From NCBI GenBank assembly GCA_002007295.1, contig LNZM01000022.1, forward strand, positions 1 to 40,233: a stretch of DNA of 40,233 nucleotides. Direction: 5' to 3'. This document shows positions 1 through 9,113 of this stretch, piece after piece (position 1 is the stretch's first letter; each line of letters begins with the position of its first letter). The notes under the pieces are model-generated. The model worked only from the letters and a program-made list of their open reading frames with translations. It searched no databases and was not told the origin of the DNA. The stretch comes from Candidatus Epulonipiscioides saccharophilum. Lineage in GTDB: Bacteria; Bacillota; Clostridia; Lachnospirales; Cellulosilyticaceae. A program made the translations under genes and the position numbers.

Positions 1-167
1 ACTTGAATGCACGCTTTCTCCCTCCGTCAGCTTACGCTGACACCTCCCCCGTAATTTTGTTTTCTATGGGAAGTGTCGCCGAGAGTTATTATTAGATGAC
101 GGAAGCAGAAGATGATCCTTCGTTTTTAAAGTTAATGCGACAGCCCCCTAAGTGCAGAAGAGCCTTA

Positions 168-2573
168 TTATTTAGAATGATTGATTAATGACACTGTCGA
201 CACATGGCCACCTGTTTCGTTTATCGAAACTAAAATTTCATTTTCGGCTTTAAGAAGATTTACGGGCACTTCAAATTCTACATAATCAAAGAAATTCCCG
301 GTTTTATCACTATAGCTTAAATCCACAGTATCAAATTGATGCCCATTTATTGAAACATTCAATGGATTGCTAAATCCGTCCGTCTTACCAAAGTTTACTC
401 TCAATATGCTACTCTCCACCTTATCGGTCGGTGCTGATACTATAAACTTGGCTGGCTCAGATCCAGTTGGCTGAAGAGTTCTATCTCCATAATAAGTATT
501 TTTATTAAGTTGCTCCGTAATATTTGGATCCTCATTCAATGTAATTTTTATTATGCTAGTTTCCTCTACGTGCATAAATATATCTTCTAGGCTATCTATT
601 TTTTCATTATCTACAAAATGCAATTCGCCCAAATCTAAATACATCGTAGTTCTCTCGATCTTATCTATTTTTTCATCATCCAACTTTAAATTGATATCTA
701 CATACGCTCTCTGCGGATTCATATTTGTCATCGCCACATAAATAACGTTGCCCTCTTGAACACTGTGAGCATAAATTTCGCTGTCTAACGCATTTGTAGA
801 AATCGGCAATAGATCACCACTATACTCATCCCAAATTTCAAAGAAGTACTTCATCTTCGTTAAGCCCTCTTCTTGGTTAGGTATCAGTCGGCCATCCGGA
901 CCATATTGCCACAAAGTTTCAGGTGTTCCTTTTCTCCATGAAATCGCAGGTAGAATAAATTGGGTTACCATCGCAAATTTATTTGCATGATTCATATATC
1001 TTATCATGTACGAATTATGGTTCTTAAGCTTAATCCAATAATCCGGATCAGTTGGGCCAGCATGTAATGTGCCCGTTTCGGTGATTAACATCGGCTTTAC
1101 GTTGTCTGTTAGCAACATATGATTATATAGTAAATCTAAATCAGCATCCAAACGTCCGGTTAAGTATCCGCCATAATTCTCTGGAGAATCGGGATCGTTT
1201 AAAATCAAATTTTTACTTTCATAAAAATGGTATGAATAATAATCCAAATGATTTTTCGTCTCATCTAAGAAATCTAGGTGCTCAAACGCACTTGCAAATT
1301 CCGCTCCATCCATATTCATATAGGCAGCAGACGGCCCACCAACCAATGTTTCTGGATGAGCTTCATGAATCGTATCGGCCATAATATTATGGAAATCCAC
1401 TAAAACGTCCCAACCATATCCTGGTTCTGGATTAGTATGGTGGGACCACTCGCTTCTTAATGTTGATTCATTTTTTACTTCTATATATTTAGGTCCATTT
1501 CCATCCAATCTTTTGTCTATAGCTACGACATAGGCCGCCGCTAAATCGGCCGCTGCTTGAAAGTTTTCTACGTCTGGTGTACCTCTTCCGAGATCCTTTC
1601 CTTCATAGGTCCAACTTGGCCAGTTATCAAAACAAGTAACATACTCTATTCCTGGATAAAATTTATTTATCCCATTTACTGATATCGTATCTTTTACAAA
1701 TCTATCAAAATAACTTAGGTCCGAATGTCCCTCATTATCAGGATCTTCTTTTAACTTGGCTCCTAAATAACTTCCTGTTTCATAAGAAGGCCCAAATTTC
1801 ATTATTTGTCTTCCAGGTATAAAATTTTTCTCCGTAAAATATTCTGCTACCGTAAATGTATCCGCACCTGCTACGCCAGAATATAGTCGCTTAAATTTTT
1901 CTACATCTAATTTAGTTTCTCCTTCTAAACTTAAATGCTGTGTTGCATCAACATTTACACTTAATCCGTCCAATATCTCTCTATCTCCGCCGATTGTTTC
2001 CCACGCTTCTGTATCATAAACCATGGATACTCCACCACCATCATACAGAACTAAACTTGTAACTGACATTGGACCATTAAATTTAAATTTATATCCGGAA
2101 AACGCTTCTTCTCCTCTTTCTATTTCTTTTAGGTGATCTACGTCAAATGAATCTATCTTTATTTGGTAGGCTGTATCACTGAACCATCCTTCATGCACGT
2201 CTCCTGTCAGCCCTTTAGCTGGATCTATAGCTTGTATCGATTTCATAGTTTTAAATCCAGATCCATACGCTACAAATCTCTCAAAGGTAAAGCTTACTCT
2301 TAGTAAATCCGCTGGAATCTCGATCTCTTTAGATTCTCCTTCGGCTAATGTAAACGGCTCGATTGGAAAATTTACACTCGTTATCCTCTCTTCTAGATCA
2401 TTTACTTGGTATAGCATTTTCGGATTATATTTTTCTATTATATCCGGAAAACTATTGTACGCTGCTTTTTCCGCCGCAATGGCCGGGGGTAATCCTGTAG
2501 CTTTTATGTAGTTCGTTGTGCCTAGCATACCTACTAATAATAATGGTAAAAATATTTTTTTGGATAATTTCAT
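168..2573 (-). CDS. Secreted glycoside hydrolase, clan GH-A, probably GH86-like (beta-agarase/porphyranase type)
   Basis: 801 aa ORF with N-terminal signal peptide; candidate acid/base region PKYIEVKNES and nucleophile-like MLITETGTLHAG; overall layout recalls GH86. Exact family not verified. Confidence 0.62.
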   Translation of the reverse strand: MKLSKKIFLPLLLVGMLGTTNYIKATGLPPAIAAEKAAYNSFPDIIEKYNPKMLYQVNDLEERITSVNFPIEPFTLAEGESKEIEIPADLLRVSFTFERFVAYGSGFKTMKSIQAIDPAKGLTGDVHEGWFSDTAYQIKIDSFDVDHLKEIERGEEAFSGYKFKFNGPMSVTSLVLYDGGGVSMVYDTEAWETIGGDREILDGLSVNVDATQHLSLEGETKLDVEKFKRLYSGVAGADTFTVAEYFTEKNFIPGRQIMKFGPSYETGSYLGAKLKEDPDNEGHSDLSYFDRFVKDTISVNGINKFYPGIEYVTCFDNWPSWTYEGKDLGRGTPDVENFQAAADLAAAYVVAIDKRLDGNGPKYIEVKNESTLRSEWSHHTNPEPGYGWDVLVDFHNIMADTIHEAHPETLVGGPSAAYMNMDGAEFASAFEHLDFLDETKNHLDYYSYHFYESKNLILNDPDSPENYGGYLTGRLDADLDLLYNHMLLTDNVKPMLITETGTLHAGPTDPDYWIKLKNHNSYMIRYMNHANKFAMVTQFILPAISWRKGTPETLWQYGPDGRLIPNQEEGLTKMKYFFEIWDEYSGDLLPISTNALDSEIYAHSVQEGNVIYVAMTNMNPQRAYVDINLKLDDEKIDKIERTTMYLDLGELHFVDNEKIDSLEDIFMHVEETSIIKITLNEDPNITEQLNKNTYYGDRTLQPTGSEPAKFIVSAPTDKVESSILRVNFGKTDGFSNPLNVSINGHQFDTVDLSYSDKTGNFFDYVEFEVPVNLLKAENEILVSINETGGHVSTVSLINHSK

Positions 2574-2910
2574 TGATTCCTCCCCTTTATTAATAATTTT
2601 TCGTATATAATGATACTACATATCAACAAGACAAGTCAATAATTTTTGAAAAATTTTCCAAATATTTTTACAACTTTAACTTATACTTACTCTATATTTA
2701 CAGCTTCTAGTTTCTAGCTTTTGGCTCGCATCCTTTTAATCTCATAGGCGGGAACTTAAGAATCTTTCGGCGAAGCTAACTAATGGTGCAGACAACCTAC
2801 TCCCATTCCAGCGAAGCTGACTGAGGGGTTCTTCTGGAGTAGTTACTCCGTAATCACCTTCTATTTTCTTAAATTCCCATGTATGCCTTTTAATCTACAC
2901 TTCTAGTTTC

Positions 2911-3206
2911 TAGCTTTTGGATCGCATCTTTATTTCCAAAATCAATAACTCGTTGTAGTCAATATTTTAATTGATCCATATCTTTTTCTACCCCGATTCC
3001 TTCTTCATAACATTCTGCTGCCTTTTAAAACTTATATTCACTCTGTACTTATACTCTCTAGCTTTTGGATCGCATCTTTATTTCCAAAATCAATAACTCG
3101 TTGTAGTCAATATTTTAATTGATTCATATCTTTTTCTACCCCGATTCCTTCTTCATAACATTCTGCTGCCTTTTAAAACTTATATTCACTCTGTACTTAT
3201 ACTTTC
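2911..3206 (-). repeat. Two 148-bp tandem copies (2911-3058, 3059-3206) derived from the 3' end of the adjacent Sel1 gene
   Basis: tagcttttggatcgcatc...ttcataacattctgctgcc recurs at 2911, 3059 and inside the gene at 3207, exactly 148 bp apart. Confidence 0.93.
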
Positions 3207-4112
3207 TAGCTTTTGGATCGCATCCTTATTTCCAAAATCAACAGCTCGTTGTAGCCAATATTTTAATTGCTGTATATCTTTTTCTACCCCAATTCCTTCT
3301 TCATAACATTCCGCTACCTTTAAAAATGCATTGCCAAAATTATGTTCTGTTGCTTTCATATACCAATTAAATGCTTGCTCCAAATTTTGTTCTACTCCAT
3401 ATCCATTCTGATAACATTGTGCTACATCCATTTGTGCGCTATAATATCCTTGTTTGGCTGCCCTTTTGTACCAAATAAACGCTTGTTTTGGATTTACCCT
3501 TGTATTCTGTCCATCTTTATAGTATGTCCCTAATTGATACTGCGACCTATTATGTCCTTGCGTTGCTGCTGCTTTTAACCACTCAAAGGCTAAGTCCTCA
3601 TCTTTTTCAACGCCCCATCCTAGTAGATAACATCTAGAGATTTCATACTGAGATTGCGCATCACCTTGCAAGGCGGCCTTATAATACCATCTATAAAAAT
3701 CCTTCTTGTTAAAGTTTTGTTTAGCTTGTTCAGCTAAAAGAAGCTGGGCCGGCAAATATCCTAATTCTGCAGACATATTATATAATGCTTGCACTTCATT
3801 TGTATCTCCCTTTTCATCATGTTCATTAGCTAATTCAAACATACGTTTTGCTTTGAAATTAAATAATTTCGGATATTTTTGCAAGTTTTCATAAAATGAA
3901 TCATCTTCTCCCTCATATACATATACTATATCTTTATCTTGCATATATATTTGCAGTTCTTTGGTTAAGCCTTTCCAGTCTTCTTCGAATAAAAACCATT
4001 TAGATATATCGTTAGAATTTATAAACATAATAATTCTAATAGACTCTATAGGTTTGTTGTTAACATATATTGTTACAGACGATACATTATAATTAATTGT
4101 TACAAATAACAT
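3186..4112 (-). CDS. Sel1-like (SLR/TPR) repeat protein with unique N-terminal domain
   Basis: Repeated A..G...AQ..L...Y..G.GV..D...A..W...A motifs; likely start MLFVTINYN at 4112 after GGGAGG, inside ORF 3186..4163. Confidence 0.88.
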   Translation of the reverse strand: MLFVTINYNVSSVTIYVNNKPIESIRIIMFINSNDISKWFLFEEDWKGLTKELQIYMQDKDIVYVYEGEDDSFYENLQKYPKLFNFKAKRMFELANEHDEKGDTNEVQALYNMSAELGYLPAQLLLAEQAKQNFNKKDFYRWYYKAALQGDAQSQYEISRCYLLGWGVEKDEDLAFEWLKAAATQGHNRSQYQLGTYYKDGQNTRVNPKQAFIWYKRAAKQGYYSAQMDVAQCYQNGYGVEQNLEQAFNWYMKATEHNFGNAFLKVAECYEEGIGVEKDIQQLKYWLQRAVDFGNKDAIQKLESISTE

Positions 4113-4266
4113 AAAAGCCTCCCTTATTTTATTTTTATAACTAATATATGTAAGACCTCGCAAAAAAAAAACAACTTAATTTTTTTATTCTTTACTGTAA
4201 CTTTAAAACTTGTATGTGTATATTATAAATATAGTATAAATTGAATTATTAGGAGGAGGATTATAC

Positions 4267-5727
4267 ATGGCAGAAACTATTTCTATAATCACCAAACCAA
4301 AAAAAGGTTTAGACGAATCCGCTTGGACCATTATAGCAATGGGTGAACCTAAAAATTTATTGCTATCTAAAGTTTCTACAGATTTTCAAGATCCATTATT
4401 TCAACATAATATTAACTTTGCTACTCTCACTACATCTAAAAAAGAGGATGAAATAGTATTTTATATTTTAGAACCTAATTATCATGTTAGAGCCATAATT
4501 TATTTGAACGAACATAATCCGATTACGGTCGATAACCTTATAAATATTGTAGCCAACTTAAAAGAATATGAATTCAAAAATGTAGAAAATCTAGTAGAAT
4601 ATGAATTAAAAAATGTAGAAAGCCTAACAGAATCCGAATTAAAACATGTAGAAAAGCTAATAGAATCCGAATTGCAAAATGTAGATGCTAATTCTATGAG
4701 ACTATCCAATAATCCGATTTGCCCTAATTTAAACAGAAGTGTAGGAGAATACATTCTCGGCAGCGCCAATCATGTAAACCCTTTCGTGCTAGATTTTGTT
4801 GTCTACTCTTTTGCTCTAATTCAACCCGACGGTTCTTTTAAAGTTTATTCACAAAAACAATTAAAGGATTTAGTCGCCCTAAAAACTCTTAACCCCAATC
4901 TAAAGGTTACCATGGCTATCGGTGGTTGGGCTGCCGACGGTTTTTCCGATGCAGCCTACTCAGCAGAAAGCCGATTTAAGTTTGCTCGAGAAGCCCAAAA
5001 ATGGGTAAACGAATATAATTTGGATGGTATCGATTTAGACTGGGAATATCCTGGTAGTAGCGCCGCTGGTATAAAATCTAGAAAGGAAGATAAACAAAAC
5101 TTTACCCTTTTATTAGAAGCTCTTCGCATGGTTCTTGGGCCAAACAAACTTATCACCGTGGCTGGTATCGCCGGCGATAGCTATATAAAAAATGTGGAAA
5201 TTAGCAAGATTGCAAAATTCATAGACGCTTTCCACGTTATGACTTACGACTTTACTGCCGGCAATAGTGGCGATTCAGCCAAAAAACATCAGGGCAATTT
5301 ATATACTTCCGAACTTAGTCTATCTACCATCAGCGCCGATCTGTATGTCCGAAACTTAATGGATGCTGGTATGCCTTCTGAAAAAATATTACTCGGCCTA
5401 GCTTTCTATGGCCGACAAGGCATGTTCATGACTAAAACTTATGACGAAATAAAAAGGGACTATCTAAACAAAAATGGCTATAAAGTCAAATTCGATAACG
5501 TTGCCAAAGTCCCTTATATCATCGATCCGAATGGTAACTTCTTCTTGTCTTTCGAAGATGAATTATCTATCTATTACAAAGGAGAATATATTATCGAAAA
5601 TTGCTTGGGTGGCTTGTTTAGTTGGCAATCCGCTTTCGATCAATCCAATGTATTGGCTGCTGCTATGAATTTATCCGTTACTAATCCGCCTGAATTGGAG
5701 AAACTGCTTAAATCTTACTATGTTTAA
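4267..5727 (+). CDS. GH18 chitinase-like protein with N-terminal domain and 11-aa repeat linker
   Basis: GH18 motif LDGIDLDWEYPG and MAIGGW; AGGAGGA RBS; no N-terminal signal peptide. Confidence 0.87.
   Translation: MAETISIITKPKKGLDESAWTIIAMGEPKNLLLSKVSTDFQDPLFQHNINFATLTTSKKEDEIVFYILEPNYHVRAIIYLNEHNPITVDNLINIVANLKEYEFKNVENLVEYELKNVESLTESELKHVEKLIESELQNVDANSMRLSNNPICPNLNRSVGEYILGSANHVNPFVLDFVVYSFALIQPDGSFKVYSQKQLKDLVALKTLNPNLKVTMAIGGWAADGFSDAAYSAESRFKFAREAQKWVNEYNLDGIDLDWEYPGSSAAGIKSRKEDKQNFTLLLEALRMVLGPNKLITVAGIAGDSYIKNVEISKIAKFIDAFHVMTYDFTAGNSGDSAKKHQGNLYTSELSLSTISADLYVRNLMDAGMPSEKILLGLAFYGRQGMFMTKTYDEIKRDYLNKNGYKVKFDNVAKVPYIIDPNGNFFLSFEDELSIYYKGEYIIENCLGGLFSWQSAFDQSNVLAAAMNLSVTNPPELEKLLKSYYV
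4558..4689 (+). repeat. Four in-frame 33-bp (11-aa) repeats in the GH18 protein
   Basis: LKEYEFKNVEN / LVEYELKNVES / LTESELKHVEK / LIESELQNVDA. Confidence 0.9.
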
Positions 5728-5969
5728 ACTTAGTACTTAGACAGACTGAGGGATTCTTATGGAGTTGTCGCACCGCTTCCCTGCAATTTTGTGACAGCTC
5801 CCTTTCCAGCGAAGTAGGAACAATATCTAAGTTGGCCAACAACTTAAATATGATTCGCTAAAAGGGGAGCAGGTTGCCTACACTCTTAGTTCGCTTCGCA
5901 AAAAGATTCTTAAATTCCCGGCTATGCTCCTAGAAGGAGAGTCTGGTCGGAGAGCCTTGAAATAATAAA

Positions 5970-6009
5970 AGACTTGTAGAATATCAATCATCTACAAGTC
6001 TATTTTTTT
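5970..6009. terminator. Bidirectional terminator between convergent GH18 and LRR genes
   Basis: agacttgtaga-atatcaatca-tctacaagtct with T tracts on both strands. Confidence 0.85.
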
Positions 6010-7162
6010 AAACTGGAACAGTTAACAACTTCCAAGTTTTTGCTGTGATTATCGTCTTCGGTGCCAAAACTTTCGGCTTAGAAAAAGAAACAGATTTCGA
6101 GCCAATAAATTTCAACGTAGTCGGTAGTGTAACAGACTTAAGCGCCGGACAATTAGCAAACACGGCTGATCCAAGAATCGTAACTCCTTCTGGAATTATC
6201 ATTTCGGTTATAGCCGAGCAATCGGCAAAAGCACTGTCCCCTATTTTTGTGATCGAATCCGGTATCTCAAAACTCGAAATGCCTGCACACCCTTTAAATG
6301 CTGCATCTCCTATCTCGGTCGTTTTCGGCGGTATTTTTATTTCTGTTAAAGCCTTGCATCCTTTGAATGAACTTTTTCCGATAATAGTTACTGTGTCTGG
6401 AATTTTAATTTCGCTTAAATTCCTGCAACCTTCGAATGTTCCATTCTCTACGCTTGTCACCCCTTCTGGGATTTCAAAGCTCTTTATTTTTGTACATCCA
6501 TAAAATGACGCATCTCCTAAGAACTTAATATCTTCTGTCATATTTATATTGGTTAAATTTCTGCAGTTGAAAAATGCATTGTTTCCTATATGCGTTAATC
6601 CAGGCGGTATCTTCACCGATTCCAATGCTGAACAACCATAGAAGGCTTTCGACCCTATCGTTACTACACCCGGCGGTATGATCACTTGCTCCAATTGTGT
6701 GCACTTTCCAAATACACTGGATGCTATGTTTGTTACCCCTTCGGGTATTTCTAATATTTTATCTTCTCCTTTATATTTTGTTAAGCTCTTATCTACTATC
6801 TTAAATCCGTCTATCTCTTCTTCTTCCACCATCACTGTAAAGTTTTCTATATTAAATTCTATTTCAGGTCCAAATTTCGTCCTTACTAATATCTCTATCG
6901 CTCGGATTGCTATCTCTTTTGGCCACTGTCCCTTAGTAATCAACTCTTCAGCAATGAGGTTCATTACTATGTATTCCGTTTCGGAACTTACGTGTTTCAT
7001 CACGGCCGCCAATACACCTGACTGAATCGATGCTAATACTATATTTGTATCTGCTGTTTTTAGCCTCTGTTGTACTAACTCCATTAACTTATCGTTCTGA
7101 AAAAATATCTTGCCTCCATATTCTTCATAGATATCTCTGAGGACTTTTACCGTTTCTTCCAT
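6008..7162 (-). CDS. BspA-type leucine-rich repeat (LRR_5) protein
   Basis: Serial IPEGVTSIG..AF.GC..L..I.IP repeats; no signal peptide; N-terminal helical domain. Confidence 0.9.
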   Translation of the reverse strand: MEETVKVLRDIYEEYGGKIFFQNDKLMELVQQRLKTADTNIVLASIQSGVLAAVMKHVSSETEYIVMNLIAEELITKGQWPKEIAIRAIEILVRTKFGPEIEFNIENFTVMVEEEEIDGFKIVDKSLTKYKGEDKILEIPEGVTNIASSVFGKCTQLEQVIIPPGVVTIGSKAFYGCSALESVKIPPGLTHIGNNAFFNCRNLTNINMTEDIKFLGDASFYGCTKIKSFEIPEGVTSVENGTFEGCRNLSEIKIPDTVTIIGKSSFKGCKALTEIKIPPKTTEIGDAAFKGCAGISSFEIPDSITKIGDSAFADCSAITEMIIPEGVTILGSAVFANCPALKSVTLPTTLKFIGSKSVSFSKPKVLAPKTIITAKTWKLLTVPV

Positions 7163-7648
7163 GTATTTTTTACCTCCATTGCTCTCTGTTCTTTTGATTA
7201 TTATCTTACATTATTTTTAGATAAATTGCAATAAAAAAATCAGACTTTACCATATTATACACTGAAAATTTTTACCATATTTTTTTCCTTAAGCTAAAAA
7301 TTCCTCCGTTATTGCTATACTCTAATATAAAATGTTTGGTGGAATGAATAAAATGTTGCATTTACATAATATATCGATTATTATAATTTCATGAGGGTTA
7401 AAACGTTAACCTCGCAGTCAGCTTCGCTGTAAGGGAAAACTTCCACAGAAATAGAAATCCTCGTAAAATAATTCGAAGGAGTACCTTTCATTTCCCTGTA
7501 GTTGATACCCCCTAGCCTCTCAGTGTCAGCTTGGCGGAGAGCCTTTCGCCGGCCCCTTAGTCATTTTATCTTTCGCTGACAGGGGCATTAATTTAAGACA
7601 AATCAATCTATAATGAGGTAATTATAACATTATTTTAAATATGCTTTA

Positions 7649-7750
7649 GAAATAAAAATCGCAGCAAACGAACCAGTGCGAAAGATGGTAGAAATTTGCG
7701 AAGATTTAGATTTTGGCAATCTACTAAAAGAGTATAGAAGGAATTTATAA
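7649..7750 (+). pseudogene. Possible transposase N-terminal remnant (IS1182-like?)
   Basis: Translates as EIKIAANEPVRKMVEICEDLDFGNLLKEYRRNL*, resembling the DPVR..DE.V..LDF..L...Y segment of IS1182-family transposases; no start or downstream body. Confidence 0.4.
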
Positions 7751-7782
7751 CTTCGTGGCTAGAATCTATTCAATAAATTAGA

Positions 7783-7866
7783 TTAAAGTATCACTTTAAG
7801 TCGCTATTATCCATAACCTTGCAAGCATTGATAATAATAGAAATTTCGTTTAAAGTAGCACTTTAA
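7783..7866. repeat. 84-bp paired element, copy 1
   Basis: Bounded by TTAAAGT-ATC-ACTTTAA and TTAAAGT-AGC-ACTTTAA; about 66/84 identical by hand alignment to 8526-8609. Confidence 0.85.
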
Positions 7867-7893
7867 CTTAATCAATTAACCGCATAAAAAGTA

Positions 7894-7922
7894 TTGACAG
7901 TAACCAAAAGTTATGTTACACT
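7894..7922 (+). promoter_or_regulatory. Sigma-A-like promoter upstream of GNAT gene
   Basis: TTGACA (7894-7899), 17-nt spacer, TACACT (7917-7922). Confidence 0.65.
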
Positions 7923-7933
7923 AAATTTAGTGT
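7918..7933. promoter_or_regulatory. Perfect 16-bp palindrome overlapping the -10 (putative operator)
   Basis: ACACTAAATTTAGTGT. Confidence 0.6.
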
Positions 7934-8105
7934 TTTCCGTCGATAAAATAGGCAATGTCTTACATATAGTACTCGCTATATATGCGAGTCTTTAATTCTA
8001 TAAATGTCAATAGCTAGCCGAAATAAAGGTCATAGCAACTATTGGAAATTAATGTATGCTATATTATAGCTAAGATTGTTTATATAAGGAAAGGAATTTG
8101 ATATA

Positions 8106-8510
8106 GTGATTAATTATAAAGAATTTGATTCTAGTTTATTATTCGAAATTAAAGCAATATATGATGATTCAGGTTGGTCCGCATATCTGCAAGATAATGA
8201 AAAATTAAAAAGTGCATTTGACAATTCATTATACCTTTTCGGTGCATTTGACCATGATAATTTAGTTGCTTTTATCAGATGCGTGGGTGATGGAGAACAT
8301 ATTATTCTAATCCAAGATTTAATAGTGTTATCAACATATCAGAAAAAAGGAATTGGGACATATTTATTGAAACATTGCTGGGACAAATATCAAGACGTTA
8401 GATTATTTACGTTATTAACTGATATCCACAATGAAACAAGTAATCATTTTTATCAATCTATGAACATGAAAAAATTAGAGCAAGCCAATTGTGTTTGTTA
8501 TTATAGATAA
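8106..8510 (+). CDS. GNAT family N-acetyltransferase
   Basis: LIVLSTYQKKGIGTYLLKHCW matches the acetyl-CoA binding motif Q/RxxGxG; GTG start after aaggaaagg. Confidence 0.88.
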   Translation: MINYKEFDSSLLFEIKAIYDDSGWSAYLQDNEKLKSAFDNSLYLFGAFDHDNLVAFIRCVGDGEHIILIQDLIVLSTYQKKGIGTYLLKHCWDKYQDVRLFTLLTDIHNETSNHFYQSMNMKKLEQANCVCYYR

Positions 8511-8525
8511 ATATAGATATTAAGC

Positions 8526-8609
8526 TTAAAGTAACACTTTAAGTCGACACAATAGATAACATTTAAAGCATTGATAACAATAGAAAATTAAGTTAAAGTA
8601 ATCCTTTAA
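8526..8609. repeat. 84-bp paired element, copy 2
   Basis: Direct-orientation relative of 7783-7866, offset 743 bp, same 67-bp internal spacing of the inverted repeats. Confidence 0.85.
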
Positions 8610-8657
8610 GTTCTTCGCTATGTATATAAATCCTTTAAGTTCTTCGCTATGTATATA
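8600..8657. repeat. Perfect 29-bp tandem duplication
   Basis: aatcctttaagttcttcgctatgtatata x2. Confidence 0.95.
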
Positions 8658-9013
8658 GTGGAGAATTTTTTTATGCATTCCTAACCTCTCAGTCACTACG
8701 TGACAGGAACTGTCGCATTAACAATTCCAAATATTAAATTCTAGATAACAGAAGAATGATGCAAACTTGCAAAATTTACAATTTACTTGAAAGCAATTAA
8801 AACGAAGTAATCACAACTTGTAGAACCCCTCAGTCAGCTAAAGTTGACACCTTCTCCTAGCATGAGAGTCTGGGCGTAAAACCTATACGGAGAGCCTAGT
8901 CAATAAAAACGGATCTTTGGAAACCTCCAAATATTTTTTTTATTTCAGATCTAATTCTCCAACCTATTGATCGGACAAATATTTCGGTCGAAGCTGATCC
9001 GGATCATTTTCTT

Positions 9014-9083
9014 TTGTATTAATTCTATATCAGATTGGTCGGCTAGCAATTTCCCTACCTATTTTCTATCTACAATTCGATTA
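9014..9083 (-). pseudogene. Decayed duplicate of the 3' end of the heparinase-like lyase gene
   Basis: Reverse strand reads VDRK*VGKLLADQSDIELIQK versus gene C-terminus VDGKQVEKLPAGQHDIELIKNN; offset 109 bp. Confidence 0.82.
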
Positions 9084-9113
9084 TTTTCTCAGGCGAGCTT
9101 AAGTACTCGTGAC

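Noticed and set aside
40-200. Possible tail copy of the GH86-like gene (ttattattagatga versus ttattatttagaatga)
   Set aside because: Short AT-rich match only; truncated by the window edge.
2911-3206. TGA as tryptophan codon in Sel1 tail repeats
   Set aside because: TGA is used as a normal stop in this window (e.g. the Sel1 gene and coaD), so the TGA in copies A/B is a nonsense mutation.
5817-5870. Possible tail copy of the GH18 gene (aagttggccaacaacttaaatatgattcgc)
   Set aside because: Similarity to the gene end is too weak by eye to support.
6045-7025. Long plus-strand ORFs opposite the LRR gene
   Set aside because: Antisense shadows of repetitive coding sequence; no RBS or family similarity.
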